This document shows, piece after piece, positions 1-9,367 of a stretch of DNA of 19,333 nucleotides. Numbering within the stretch: the first letter of the stretch is position 1; every line of letters begins with the position of its first letter. The translations under genes were made by a program, and so were the position numbers. The stretch covers positions 1 to 19,333 of the forward strand of contig JANBQC010000537.1 in NCBI GenBank assembly GCA_027576995.1, in the 5' to 3' direction. The DNA comes from Dimargaris cristalligena (Eukaryota > Kickxellomycota > Dimargaritomycetes > Dimargaritales > Dimargaritaceae). The notes under the pieces are model-generated. The model saw only the letters and a program-made list of their open reading frames with translations, did no database searches and had not been told where the DNA came from.

Positions 1-200
1 TCTCTCCCTTTCTCTATTATTCATCTATCTTTTCATTTAGGCTTCCCCTTTTGAGTATAAATACTCCCCCTTGCTGCTACCTCTTGTAACAGCAAGTCTA
101 TCATCACCTTTCCCTTTTTATCATCTATTTATCAAATAAAGTTCAGTTTTCAAGGATTTGATTTCAGTTCTTTATAAGGGGTATAGTGCTAACTAATAAA
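1..200 (+). mobile_element. Possible LTR fragment (promoter/R-U5-like end) of a retrotransposon
   Basis: A TATAAATA element at 56-63 lies inside the short inverted repeat GAGTAT-AA-ATACTC. It is followed by a perfect 7-bp stem (CTTGCTG at 70-76 with CAGCAAG at 90-96) and by AATAAA at 135-140. A TATA box, a short hairpin and a polyadenylation signal within about 90 bases is the arrangement of the U3/R/U5 part of Ty3-type LTRs. The left edge is cut by the window, no TG...CA ends or target duplication can be assigned, and no gag or pol reading frame follows. It could equally be the compact promoter of an unrelated transcript. The LTR call is inference. Confidence 0.3.
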
Positions 201-1760
201 AGATAGTGATAAGTATAAGTAAATAATGTGCAGGAAGTATACTTACTAGTTAATATAAGGGGAGTAAATATACATAAGGTTTATTAAATAAACAATGGGT
301 CAGAATAAGCTAAGGAACCTAACTAGCCCTAATAGGACCTGGTTATATATATATGGGGACAACTACAGGGGGAGGTCCTAAGAGAGAATATTACTAATAC
401 TAATAAATAGGTATATGGGCTAGCTGGATGGCTACTAGTATTTGGAAGACTCAGAGGATAACTAAAGGAATCTAATAGATCAGTACTTGAGTAATTAGTG
501 TAGAGAGTTGGAGTCTGGGTGGGGGAAAGGTTATGTGTAATGATGGATAATCCCATGGTACTAAGTGTGACTATGGGAAAGCTAGTATGGTGCTACAAGG
601 TCTAAAAGGGCCAGATGTCTAATTTGGCCAGATTAAGGTAGATTGGATAGTCTAATAATACCCATTATCACACTTCATTGTGCTTACCCTACCACTCTAA
701 CATTTTGATGATATATACTTGAATATACCAATTAAATCACTTAGCCTTGTATTTTTCTAGTTAAGTAGCAGAATCCAAAGAAATAAAGATATATTTAATT
801 GAAATAACTGTTGGTATTATACTATAGATCAAATGATGCATTGTATTGTATAGAGCTCCATGATGATAACAATTCATAGACATCAAAATAAAGATACTGG
901 GATTCCAAATCAAATAGTAGTTGTGAGTTCCACCCTAAGTAGCTCAAAATATTATTAATAGACAAATAGACCTGTAAGCAGCATTGGCAAGTTCTATTGA
1001 ATTAGATATACTATATAACCATAATAAGTTTTTAAACTGAATGTGGAATAGTTAGTCAAAGATATACAATTAGGGATATGTTCAAAATGATTTACTAACA
1101 TTTGGTAAATAACTACTGTGTGCTTATTGTGAAATGTTATTAGACAACAGTTGGAAATCCCTGTCTATTCTGAAAAGACCACAAAAATGGGAGGCTAACA
1201 TAAAAATAGGATGAGTTGTGCAACTCACTCGAATCATCACTTGTCATTAAAATATATTATAACCCATTATTTAACTATTAATGATTAGAATCCCATCTTA
1301 CATGGTATTGGCCATTCAGACAGGCTTGTTTGATTAAGCCCATTTTATTAATTACACTAGCAATCACCCGTCACCACCACCAGTTAATATGCAATTACAT
1401 TACCAGGGGTGTATTTGGGATTGCTGTTATTAGTGGCTCTTTTAAACAGCCAAATCTACCCTGCACCATGAAATACTGTGGGTACGCAACCCACCAACAC
1501 AATAGTAACACTAAAACGAACCTTCCTCTTATTTATTAGAACCATTCAACTGCCTATAAAAACACCGCGTTTATGGAGCTACCAATCCAACCATTTTAAT
1601 CGTGTTATCAAGACCCCTATTTTTCCCTACTACCAATGATTGTGAATCTGCACCTTCGCCCGATCATCAACAACTAACACACACCAGGGCACGGCCATTC
1701 ATCGCTTAGGATAGCCCCCAGCCCTAGACTTTTTGGTTTATAACACGAGTCCATTGCTAC
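200..1760. other. AT-rich intergenic DNA, no gene seen
   Basis: This stretch is clearly more AT-rich than the coding parts of the window and is broken by stops in all frames. The longest open frames (for example 329-556 minus and 1330-1539 plus) have low-complexity, Ser/Thr/Pro- or Asn-rich translations with no recognisable domain. If the left edge is an LTR, this may be eroded internal element sequence, but no reverse transcriptase, protease or integrase motif is visible. Confidence 0.5.
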
Positions 1761-1766
1761 TTTATT
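1761..1766 (-). terminator. Polyadenylation signal AATAAA of the glycine-rich secreted protein gene
   Basis: Reading on the minus strand, a canonical AATAAA lies about 130 bases after the stop codon of the gene ending at 1895. That is a normal 3' UTR distance in fungi. Assignment is by position only. Confidence 0.5.
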
Positions 1767-1894
1767 AGCATTATTTCAAAAATGATAGAGAGATAAAAGC
1801 CAAAGTTTCTAATACATAAAAAAACGTTTTCGGTAGTAGTTAAACAGGGAGCACCCCTTCCAATGCCTAGCAGCCTAGAATACTGTACGGACCG

Positions 1895-2389
1895 CTATTT
1901 TCTAATCCAGCCATTTTGATTGTATAGGTTGGTAGCGTAATCTTTAATGTGTCGTAGACCGGTGTAAGGATTATAAAGCATATTGGCACTACTGGTCCTA
2001 TTGCGGTAGCGTCTACCACCACCACCACTACCACCGCCGCCCCCACCGCCACCACCACCGCCGGCACCACCACCACCCTTACGCTTCTCAAGTTCATTTA
2101 AATGTTCCATATGCGTATGATTCCAGCATTCGGCAGCATCAATGTAGGGTGAGGGATTCTCCTTGCCGGGCTTGGAGGAGGGCTCGATTCCGGACCAGTT
2201 GGCCTCGTTAACATAGTTAAGTTTGGTGGGGTTTTCCTTTATCCAGGCTTCCGGCGATTGGGTGTAGGCGGGTCCACCGGATTGGGAGGTGCCAAAGTTG
2301 GTCGTGGTGGGCATGATACTGGTAGGAAGGGCTCCGGCGGACACCAACTGCACAGTGGCGGCAGTGAACAGGGCTAGCGTGAGCTTCAT
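1895..2389 (-). CDS. Small secreted glycine-rich protein with a Kex2-type LEKR site (function unknown)
   Basis: A complete 164-residue ORF starting at ATG 2389. Residues 1-18 form a typical secretory signal peptide (basic N-terminus, hydrophobic core, cleavage expected after the Val-Ser-Ala at 16-18). Residues 19-100 are polar, with potential N-glycosylation sites at Asn64 and Asn90 and a single cysteine at 88. Residues 100-103 read LEKR, a good match to fungal Kex2 processing sites. A glycine tract follows (105-125, broken by Ala109 and Ser121), then a basic RRYRNR block at 126-131 (with a third sequon at Asn130) and a Tyr/Asn-rich tail. If processed, the protein would release an N-terminal domain and a C-terminal Gly-rich basic peptide of about 61 residues. 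Introns are not needed. A TATA box lies about 190 bases upstream. I do not recognise the family; a cell-wall or extracellular role is inferred only from the signal peptide and composition. Confidence 0.72.
   Translation of the reverse strand: MKLTLALFTAATVQLVSAGALPTSIMPTTTNFGTSQSGGPAYTQSPEAWIKENPTKLNYVNEANWSGIEPSSKPGKENPSPYIDAAECWNHTHMEHLNELEKRKGGGGAGGGGGGGGGGGSGGGGRRYRNRTSSANMLYNPYTGLRHIKDYATNLYNQNGWIRK
2015..2077 (-). repeat. In-frame GGN (polyglycine) microsatellite inside the secreted protein gene
   Basis: Twenty-one consecutive codons, all GGN except one Ala (GCC) and one Ser (AGT), encode residues 105-125. GGT and GGC are mixed with an occasional GGG, so it is a slightly degenerate trinucleotide repeat. 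Such tracts can change in length by slippage without breaking the frame. Confidence 0.85.
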
Positions 2390-2463
2390 GGTGAAGCAGT
2401 TGAGTAAAGGGTAGGGAATAGCAATTTTAGGTTGGTTGTAAAGGAGGTGAGTCGAATATTGTA

Positions 2464-2493
2464 CTTGAGAGAGAGAGTGAGAGAGAAAGAGCA
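2464..2493 (-). promoter_or_regulatory. CT-rich leader/promoter tract
   Basis: On the minus strand this is a run of CT dinucleotides lying between the TATA box at 2582-2575 and the ATG at 2389. Pyrimidine-rich blocks are common near transcription starts of highly expressed fungal genes. The role here is inferred from position. Confidence 0.4.
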
Positions 2494-2574
2494 GGTTGGA
2501 AATATCCCCAGTGATGGAAAGTCAAGGGGGTGTGGTGGTGGTGAATGACTTTTCTAGGAGGCCCACTGCTTGGG

Positions 2575-2582
2575 TATTTATA
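2575..2582 (-). promoter_or_regulatory. TATA box (TATAAATA) of the glycine-rich secreted protein gene
   Basis: A perfect TATAAATA on the minus strand, about 190 bases before the ATG at 2389. It is followed by a CT-rich tract. Together with the downstream AATAAA this supports a real, independently transcribed short gene. Confidence 0.55.
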
Positions 2583-2599
2583 TTAATGGCAGCATTGTC

Positions 2600-5500
2600 A
2601 CCCCTCCTAATCTGACCTAATCCATTCGCTAATGATTGTCATTATAGCAGGCCGTATAGTGCCATATTGTACCCCCAGTCCTAATGGGGCCGGACATCAT
2701 ATATATCATCTTACTGGCCGGACCCCCCCGGAGTTCGCACTACTCACTCCTAGGTGATCTTAGTGTCTTCCAGTTCCCATGGAAGCCTCCGCTTGTACGA
2801 GGACCACCTGGCCCTCCCTATCATTATCTTAGTTATGTAGTTCCCCCTCGGGACCTCCCTTGGAGTAGTCCCCCACATATATATAACCGGGCCCCCCATG
2901 GGGACTGGTTAATACCTTAGCTTATTCTGACCCCTTAGTTACCTCAATAAACCCTATATACGCTCACCCCCCATACTGACTAGTAAGTGTGCATCGGTGC
3001 ACGTCCCCTGCATACACATTGGACACTCGCTTTATTAGGTTAGTACAGCCTGCCCTAACACTAGTAGCCCGCTTGGCCATGCCCAATACCCTGCCTACCA
3101 TTAGAAGCCTATCCCCGAGACTCTTGACGGACTAAGAGTGGTTAACTCAGGTGACAAGCATGACCACATTGGCGAATTTACCTCGAAACATCCTTGTCCT
3201 ACTTCTAGCACGGCCTATCTTTAATTCAACCACCCCAACAGGTGCGGGCTTTTTAACAATGCTTATGGCTTAGCAAAAGTCCCCGGGGCATTTCTATGTG
3301 TGGGTGAAACCTCATTTAGCTTCTAAAAAGAGCCAAATGGCTTAGCTCTACCCTTACTGGTTGCACCGCCTTAAACTGAATATTCCGGTCCGAGTGGTTG
3401 GTAGTGCAGAGGGATAGTCCTAGGGAAACTTACATACACCAGCGAGTCCCGAAAAAGGTTCATTCAAGAACCATTGGTTGGCTATGCAGAGAAAGGGGAA
3501 ATGGGGTGCTGCATGGGAAGGGGAGGGAGACTTGGATGAGCAATTAAGCAGATACTATAAACCCTCATTTTGGATAATTGGTTAAATTTAACTAAAAACC
3601 TGTATTTAGTATCCAGCTACTCTCGCCTATTAGCAACGGATAGACCATATGTGGGTTTCGCCTCTTCTTACCCACCATGGGCCCTATTGTTATTGCAATT
3701 ACTGAAGAGGGTTACAGTTTACGAAATACTCCTCACTAAACCCACAACACCTCGTTTGCAAAGGGGTATAGCACCCCTAACCCTACCACCTACATAATAG
3801 CCATACCGTTTTTACCTTTGGCCTCTTTGCCATTGGAATGACGACGGAGCAGCCTATAGCCATTTGAAAAAGGATGGGACATTGGTTACACGGCAGATGT
3901 TCCTTGATGCAACGGCTGTGGACTCTGTATCACTGTAAACAGCTGGCGGTACTCTTGAGCATCTCTCTGTACTTAGCCCCACCTGCCTTTTCAAACCAAT
4001 GGTATATAGCAACTGAGGCGTAGAAAACTACCGTAGTTGCCGATAATTTGCCATAAAGAAGCTTCCCTCCCCCCTTTTTCAAATTAACGGCCAATTAGGA
4101 ACACGCAGCCAGTGATAAACGTAGCACTTGGGAGGCTTGTATTTCTCGCAAAATAACTATACTCTAAGGCTTGAACTTTGGATAGAAAAGGGAGACCTCG
4201 GATTCCTATTCGTAGGTTCGGTAGGAATACAAAGGGGCCCGGTTGGCCACAAAGGCATCGTCGAGTGCTCGGGAGAAAATGGGGGCGCTTTGGGAACTTG
4301 GCCTAGTTTAAAATTCATGGAATGTCGAGAGTGGGAGACGGCACCAATCTCTACGCCACAATGAAAGCCAAAGACGCCAAGTCTTTTAGGGCAACGGCCC
4401 TCTGCAGTGTCCGGCCAGTTTAATTTTTCCATGGGCAACGAGGTCTGTAAACCCAGCTAGGTCAAAGTCATTGGGGCGGGAATTGATTTTTTTTTCTATT
4501 TTTTTTTGGAGAGGGGGAGAGAGAAGGCTACGCCCCGAATGGGCAAAGAGTGTGTTGGTGTACCGAGGGCGTAAGATTAAGGGAGCCCGCTAAGGTGGTG
4601 TTGATAGTGGCAAGGAAATGGGGTGGAACGATTGGAGTGTATTGATGTCTATCTTATGTTTCTGATGGAAGGGGAGATTCCTGGGCCGGTAGAATAGGTC
4701 AGCAGTCGACTTAAAAGGCGTCATCGGCAGTTAGGGGTCGGTATTTCCCGATGAGTTTATATTGGTAGTTTGATTTCGAGGGAAGAAGCTCTAATGAGTA
4801 TTGCAGTGGTAAAATGCTAGGCGAAGTACATATGCCAATAAGCTAATGGTTGGCGCTATTTGGCTCAGTCCAATACAGACCCGGACTCCTTGTAGCCATG
4901 CGTAGTGTGGACAATTTGATATTATCATATATGAATATTTTCCACTTTGCCTGGCGTTCATTTTGGGCCAAGTGTCCATGCATTAATTTCCCAACTCGTG
5001 GTTATCGTGGGCTGCTGCCCCGGAGTTTTTAGAGTTGAACTGAAACGGAGTATTTTGTTATATTTAGTATGAAATATTGTCATTTATGTGAATGACACCT
5101 AATCATATACGAGTTGGACTATACAGTCAACATGGAATGATTATTTAGATACATATAATTATATAATCTTATCCTGGTCTATCAGTCATCTACAAAGGCC
5201 GAGTAGTTAACGAGGGCATGTTGCGAAAGAGTTGTGAGGCCTGTTAATGTAAAGCAGTCGGAAATATACACTTAATGTAACTAAATGTAAAAAAGAGGGA
5301 GGAATGCGTAGGTGAACAAAGCTACTCCTGTACGACTAACCATAATATAGGTTCACTTAGAACCACAATCATATCATACCGCAACCGCCTTAAATCAAGG
5401 AACTGTACATTTACTCAACTATATTAACACCAAACTCCCTGGATTGAGCTCATAAAAGATCCGGTACCGTGGCATGCCAACAGTAGGTGTGTAATTAGAG

Positions 5501-6480
5501 ATACAGGAATGAGCCCCCAAGGAGCTAAGGTGAATGTGGGACCGGGCAAATATCTTAGGTATATGGGTATTGGGGGGCATGCTCCGACAGAATGGGATAT
5601 AGGTAGATAGTCCGGTCCGAGAGGGGGATAATGCACTTTTAGGAAGCAACGATGTAACCTTGTTATCCCTATAATGGGAGGACTGCCTTCAACCATTTAG
5701 TTAGGCACTGGTCTTTTCTCTTTTTGCCCAGTTTTACGATACAATCCCAAGACATATTACCCCTCATGTGGTTTACCGGGCCTTAATTTTTATAATCACA
5801 ATCCACATAGAGTGTATGTACCATCCAAACGTAAAGCTGGCTTTTTGGCATATTTTCCCGGTGATATTCTGATAACCCCCAATTTATTAACAGGGGTAAT
5901 TTCCTCTGATACTTTACACTCTACTTTTAATTCGTGTCCATATTTACGACAATGAATCATCACACTACCAATTTCCAATTATGTGATACCTGCTATGAAT
6001 TGTCAAGCAAATATTATGTTATCGTATGTAGCTATCCATACATCCGTCTACGTTAAATCCATCGGCAGTGACCTAGTAGAGACAAATCCAGCAGATATAG
6101 CTCTCGATAAGCCATTATACATGGTCCTATAAAAAATGGGAATAGAGCTAATCAAGTGAAATTAGGTTTACCTACAATTAAAATTTACCCGACACCCCCT
6201 GCTGATATGGTCGACACTATCTCTACCGTGTTGCACGCCCTGAATCTGGAACCAACGATTAATTGCAAATAGCAGCCGCTGGTTTATGAGGTGTTCATAT
6301 TACCGAACAAAATAGCTCTAAAAGTTCAACCATTGAGGGCGAGGCATTTGTGGACGTCTATATCACTGGTTGGTATGGTAAATAGGGTTACTTAAAGGGA
6401 ATTACGCCCAGGAATACAATTGTCTATGTGATTGCCAGGATAGGGCGTTTTTTGTCTCGCTTTCGCTTTCCTTTTTTGCT
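2600..6480. other. Long intergenic region, no gene supported
   Basis: About 3.9 kb without a reading frame I can support. Open frames of 60-93 codons occur on both strands (for example 2684-2920 plus, 4157-4438 minus opposite 4128-4364 plus, 5424-5696 minus), but their translations show no domain, signal peptide or codon pattern like the neighbouring genes. Long T tracts occur at about 4487-4508, followed by a GA-rich stretch. No tRNA B-box, 5S rRNA or snRNA core sequence was found by eye. The last 100 bases should include the 3' UTR of the minus-strand gene ending at 6488, although no AATAAA is visible there. Confidence 0.5.
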
Positions 6481-6487
6481 TTTCATT

Positions 6488-8192
6488 TTACATTTGACAT
6501 ACTAAAACCCCCTCACTAAGCAAGCTACCGACTAGCATGCGCCGGGTCGCGGGATCAAAGGCCGCCACAGAGCCCGAGGGCAACAGCATACCGGGTTCCA
6601 CCATGTAATCGTGGACTTCGTAGTTGACCCCTAGAATCCTGGAAAAGGCAGTATTGTTCTGGATCTGCTGCACCTTAAACCCGGCCAACTGGGTGGTCTT
6701 GAGGGACGGTTTGCGACAATATTTGAGATATTCGATGGCCTTGACCGGCCCAGTCACGTAAATCTGGCCGGTGACGGGGTCCTGGCTCAGGTTATCAGGG
6801 TACATGTCCAGTTTAATGGTCTCGGCCAGGTGGAACAAGCCACTCGTGGGACTCACCCGGAATACCCGTATGGTGGCGTCCATCGTCACGGCCACGTAAG
6901 CCAGTGTACGGTCGTGATTGATGACAATGCCGTTGGCGGCAGGCAAACCAACGAAGGCCAGTCGCAGTTTCTTTTGGTCGTTGCGGTACACTACCGTCGA
7001 CCAGGGTCGGGCGGTGATGGTCTCGAAGGCCGCCCACAGTCCACTGCGATGGTGATGGTCGTTAGTGACGTAGAACGAGTCGTCCGAGAGAGCATAGATA
7101 CCGTTCGGAGCCGGTAGCAGCAAGCGGTCCTGAACGGTCTCACGATGCTGCAGCTTGTCACTGAGGAGTCGACCATTACCATCTAACTGAGGCGTATCCC
7201 CGTGGGGAAGTTCGTAGTCGAAAATCTCGACTGAAGACCCGGTAGAGGCGCGGTTAACGGCCATGACCACCACCGTGTGGGGCGAACTCGGGGACTGTAC
7301 TACATCAAGCCCCAGGGATTTGAATTCACCAGAAAAATTTTCCAGTCGGAGGTTGTACAATTTGCCAAACTAGAAGAAGAACAAACCACCAAAAAAAGGC
7401 GAGTGGGAGATGGTGATCCAGATGGGAGTCAAAGTATGGGGGCAGATACTATTAGACACGCTGGTCATTGGGTGGTAGTAGGATGGACTAACCGCCTTCA
7501 AGTTTCTAACCATAACGGGTCATATCAGTGTTCAAGTCCAAGGCGATCCATCAGGACAGGATTTATCGAACCGAGGATGATGATGATAATGGCCAATCCG
7601 ACTCACATCAAAAAATAATAGGGACATCTGTCTCGGCCTAAAGGAGGGCGAAGGATCCGCCCAGGTCCACACTTACCTTGATGTCATAGAGGAAAATCGA
7701 ATCGTTTTCGAGAACGGGAGTTTCACGTCCCTGCGGCGGCAACCACTTCATGCGAGTCTCAATGGGACTACAGGCCATAAAGGCCAAGCCCGACGGGTGG
7801 TGGATGGAAATATCTTCGCAGCCTTCGAGTCCGGGTACTGTAGAAGGGGAGGGGAGGAAGAAGTAGATATATTGCGTATTCGGGATGTAGAGCCGGGGTT
7901 AATTTCCTTACATATCTATACATATATATCTATATATACCCATCTTTTGGAATAGGGGCACACTTGGTCAGGTTGCTATAGGCACTGCCTACACGGTAGC
8001 TGAACGAGTAATAAGAGGAGGGTGAAATGGAAGAGGGGGCTTACCTTCCAATTTCCGGCAAGTGTCGACGTTGACCTGCGTGACATTGCCGAATACATTA
8101 CCAGCACGGTGGAGAGTACGCAGAGGAGTGGCGAGGTAATAGGCGATAGTAGCCCAGAAAAGGACAAAGATGGCTATACCTGGGCCGAACAT
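6488..8192 (-). CDS. Paraoxonase/arylesterase-family six-bladed beta-propeller protein, three exons
   Basis: Exons on the minus strand are 8192-8045, 7837-7677 and 7369-6488; joined they give 396 residues. Residues 5-21 form an uncleaved-looking signal anchor, as in mammalian PON enzymes. Family landmarks: CEDI at 56-59 (the Glu-Asp calcium site), HPSGLAF at 63-69, TND at 205-207, AANG at 247-250, PDN at 294-296, and a C-terminal GS.....P..RRMLVGS. Cys45 and Cys394 match the cysteines that link the termini in PON1. Calcium ligands are thus all present and length is close to the usual 355-400. The two active-site histidines of PON1 (115 and 134) appear to be Leu122 and Arg143, so catalysis may differ or be lost. 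The protein probably faces the ER lumen or cell exterior. The true substrate is unknown; lactonase or arylesterase activity is only a family-level expectation. Confidence 0.82.
7370..7676 (-). other. Intron 2 of the paraoxonase-like gene
   Basis: The donor is AAG|GTAAGT and the acceptor is a TTCTTCTTCTAG tract. At 307 nt it is long for a fungal intron. It falls between complete codons (Lys103 and Phe104), and removing it restores the family continuity between the strand ending in FLYDIK and the following FGKLYNL. Confidence 0.85.
7838..8044 (-). other. Intron 1 of the paraoxonase-like gene
   Basis: The donor is AAG|GTAAGC and the acceptor CTTCTACAG follows a pyrimidine-rich run. It is 207 nt long and splits codon 50 (G plus TA gives Val). 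It contains an AT-rich TATATA segment around 7915-7940. Removing it joins the Cys45 segment to the conserved CEDI block with the spacing seen in paraoxonases. Confidence 0.85.
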
Positions 8193-9367
8193 GGCGAGGT
8201 AGCGGTAAGGCGGAGTTGGGGATTGTTGGACAAGGTGGTATAAGTTGGGGATAAGAGGGTGTAAAGGGCAAGGGGGAGGTCGAATACAGTAGAATAGAGT
8301 GGAAATGGGAGCGAAACAGGGTTAAGGAACCAGTCCAGAGGCAGGTTAGGGAGGGGGTTGACTTGACCGAGAAGCGACTTCCCCAAGGGTGATGGGACTC
8401 GCATATACTTGGGGCAGGTACGACGAACCCCCCCCCCCACCTTTCCCATTCCTCTAGCCACGACGGACGCGTCGTCCTAATGTTTCATGCAATCCACTGC
8501 TATTGGTATAATTATCGGTCTTTTACTCTACTTGGAAACGCCACCACGCCATTCCCTCCATAATTAGACATGGTGGATTGCCTACTAAAATCGGGTGCCA
8601 AATGAACGATACACTGGAGCCCTGGTCATCTGCGAAAGGGGGGGAGGAACACTATCGACCAACTATGGTAATTATGTAAATGAGAGAACAATGAACCACG
8701 GTAGTAGTGACCGGGGGGAGAGCAAATATCCCCCCCCACATGAATATTGGGGGGTGTACCAAGACGGAGGGATTGGGTTAAAGAAGGAGTGAGCGCCATA
8801 GTCACTCTGGACCCAGAACTAGTTCCAGCGGGGTCTCACAAATTACCAGACGCAATTGCCTATCCAATCGATATGAATATAGCCAGATAAGGGTGTCTAT
8901 GTACTCATTTGGTAGCAAAACGAACTTTTAATATCAATCAATAATAGCTGGAACAGATCGCGAGATTATTGAATTTCGAGAACGAGCCAAGTGACTCTCA
9001 CGTACTACAAAAGGGAAGTGTTAACAGGGGAATAAACGAAAACTATAGTTATCAAAAGTCGAAAGATACACGACTAACGAAAAAGGGGCCCAGCCCAGAA
9101 TAAATGGATTATAAGTCAGGTAAATAATAAAAACACGAACCGAAGTGCCCATAACCGAGGCAACAACGATACTAAGAAAGCGACCAGACAACGAATGGCC
9201 ATATAGCATAACTATATATATAAAGTGTGAATGTGTAAATACGGAGGATATATGTATGTGAGAGGAGGGGGGGTGATATAGTATATAATTAAATGAAGGG
9301 GTTGAAGGAGCGCGGGTGATGATGGTATAAATAGACAAAGCCCGAGTCGAATGGGATCCAGATGACA
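8193..9367. other. Intergenic region between chitin synthase and the paraoxonase-like gene
   Basis: It should hold the 3' UTR of chitin synthase and the promoter/leader of the paraoxonase-like gene, both on the minus strand. Upstream of ATG 8192 the minus strand is strongly pyrimidine-rich (8200-8300 and 8400-8460). There is an 11-base C run at 8428-8438 (plus strand) and a C8...G6 pair around 8730-8757 that could form a small GC stem. No convincing TATA box or AATAAA was found, and the short open frames here (8174-8461 and 9021-9368 minus, 8595-8792 plus) show no coding character. Confidence 0.5.

Noticed and set aside
1867..2097. A Val/Ala-rich frame overlapping the glycine-rich secreted protein
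   Set aside because: It is the shifted reading of the GGN repeat and lacks any feature of its own, whereas the overlapping frame has a signal peptide and Kex2 site.
2684..2920. A Pro-rich 78-codon plus frame that might be a retroelement remnant
   Set aside because: No reverse transcriptase, protease or integrase motif; the proline comes from C-rich runs.
3384..3480. A tRNA A-box-like sequence (GGTCCGAGTGGTTGG) resembling a class II tRNA start
   Set aside because: No matching B box (GGTTCRANNCC) or acceptor-stem pairing follows within 100 bases; the nearest GGTTCATTC does not fit.
4128..4438. Overlapping 78- and 93-codon open frames on opposite strands
   Set aside because: Both translations lack domains or signal peptides and each explains the other as a shadow; length is within chance for this composition.
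8174..8461. Minus-strand 95-codon frame upstream of the paraoxonase-like start
   Set aside because: The composition is Pro/Leu-rich because the leader is pyrimidine-rich. The signal-anchor frame starting at 8192 joins correctly to the downstream exons and this one does not.
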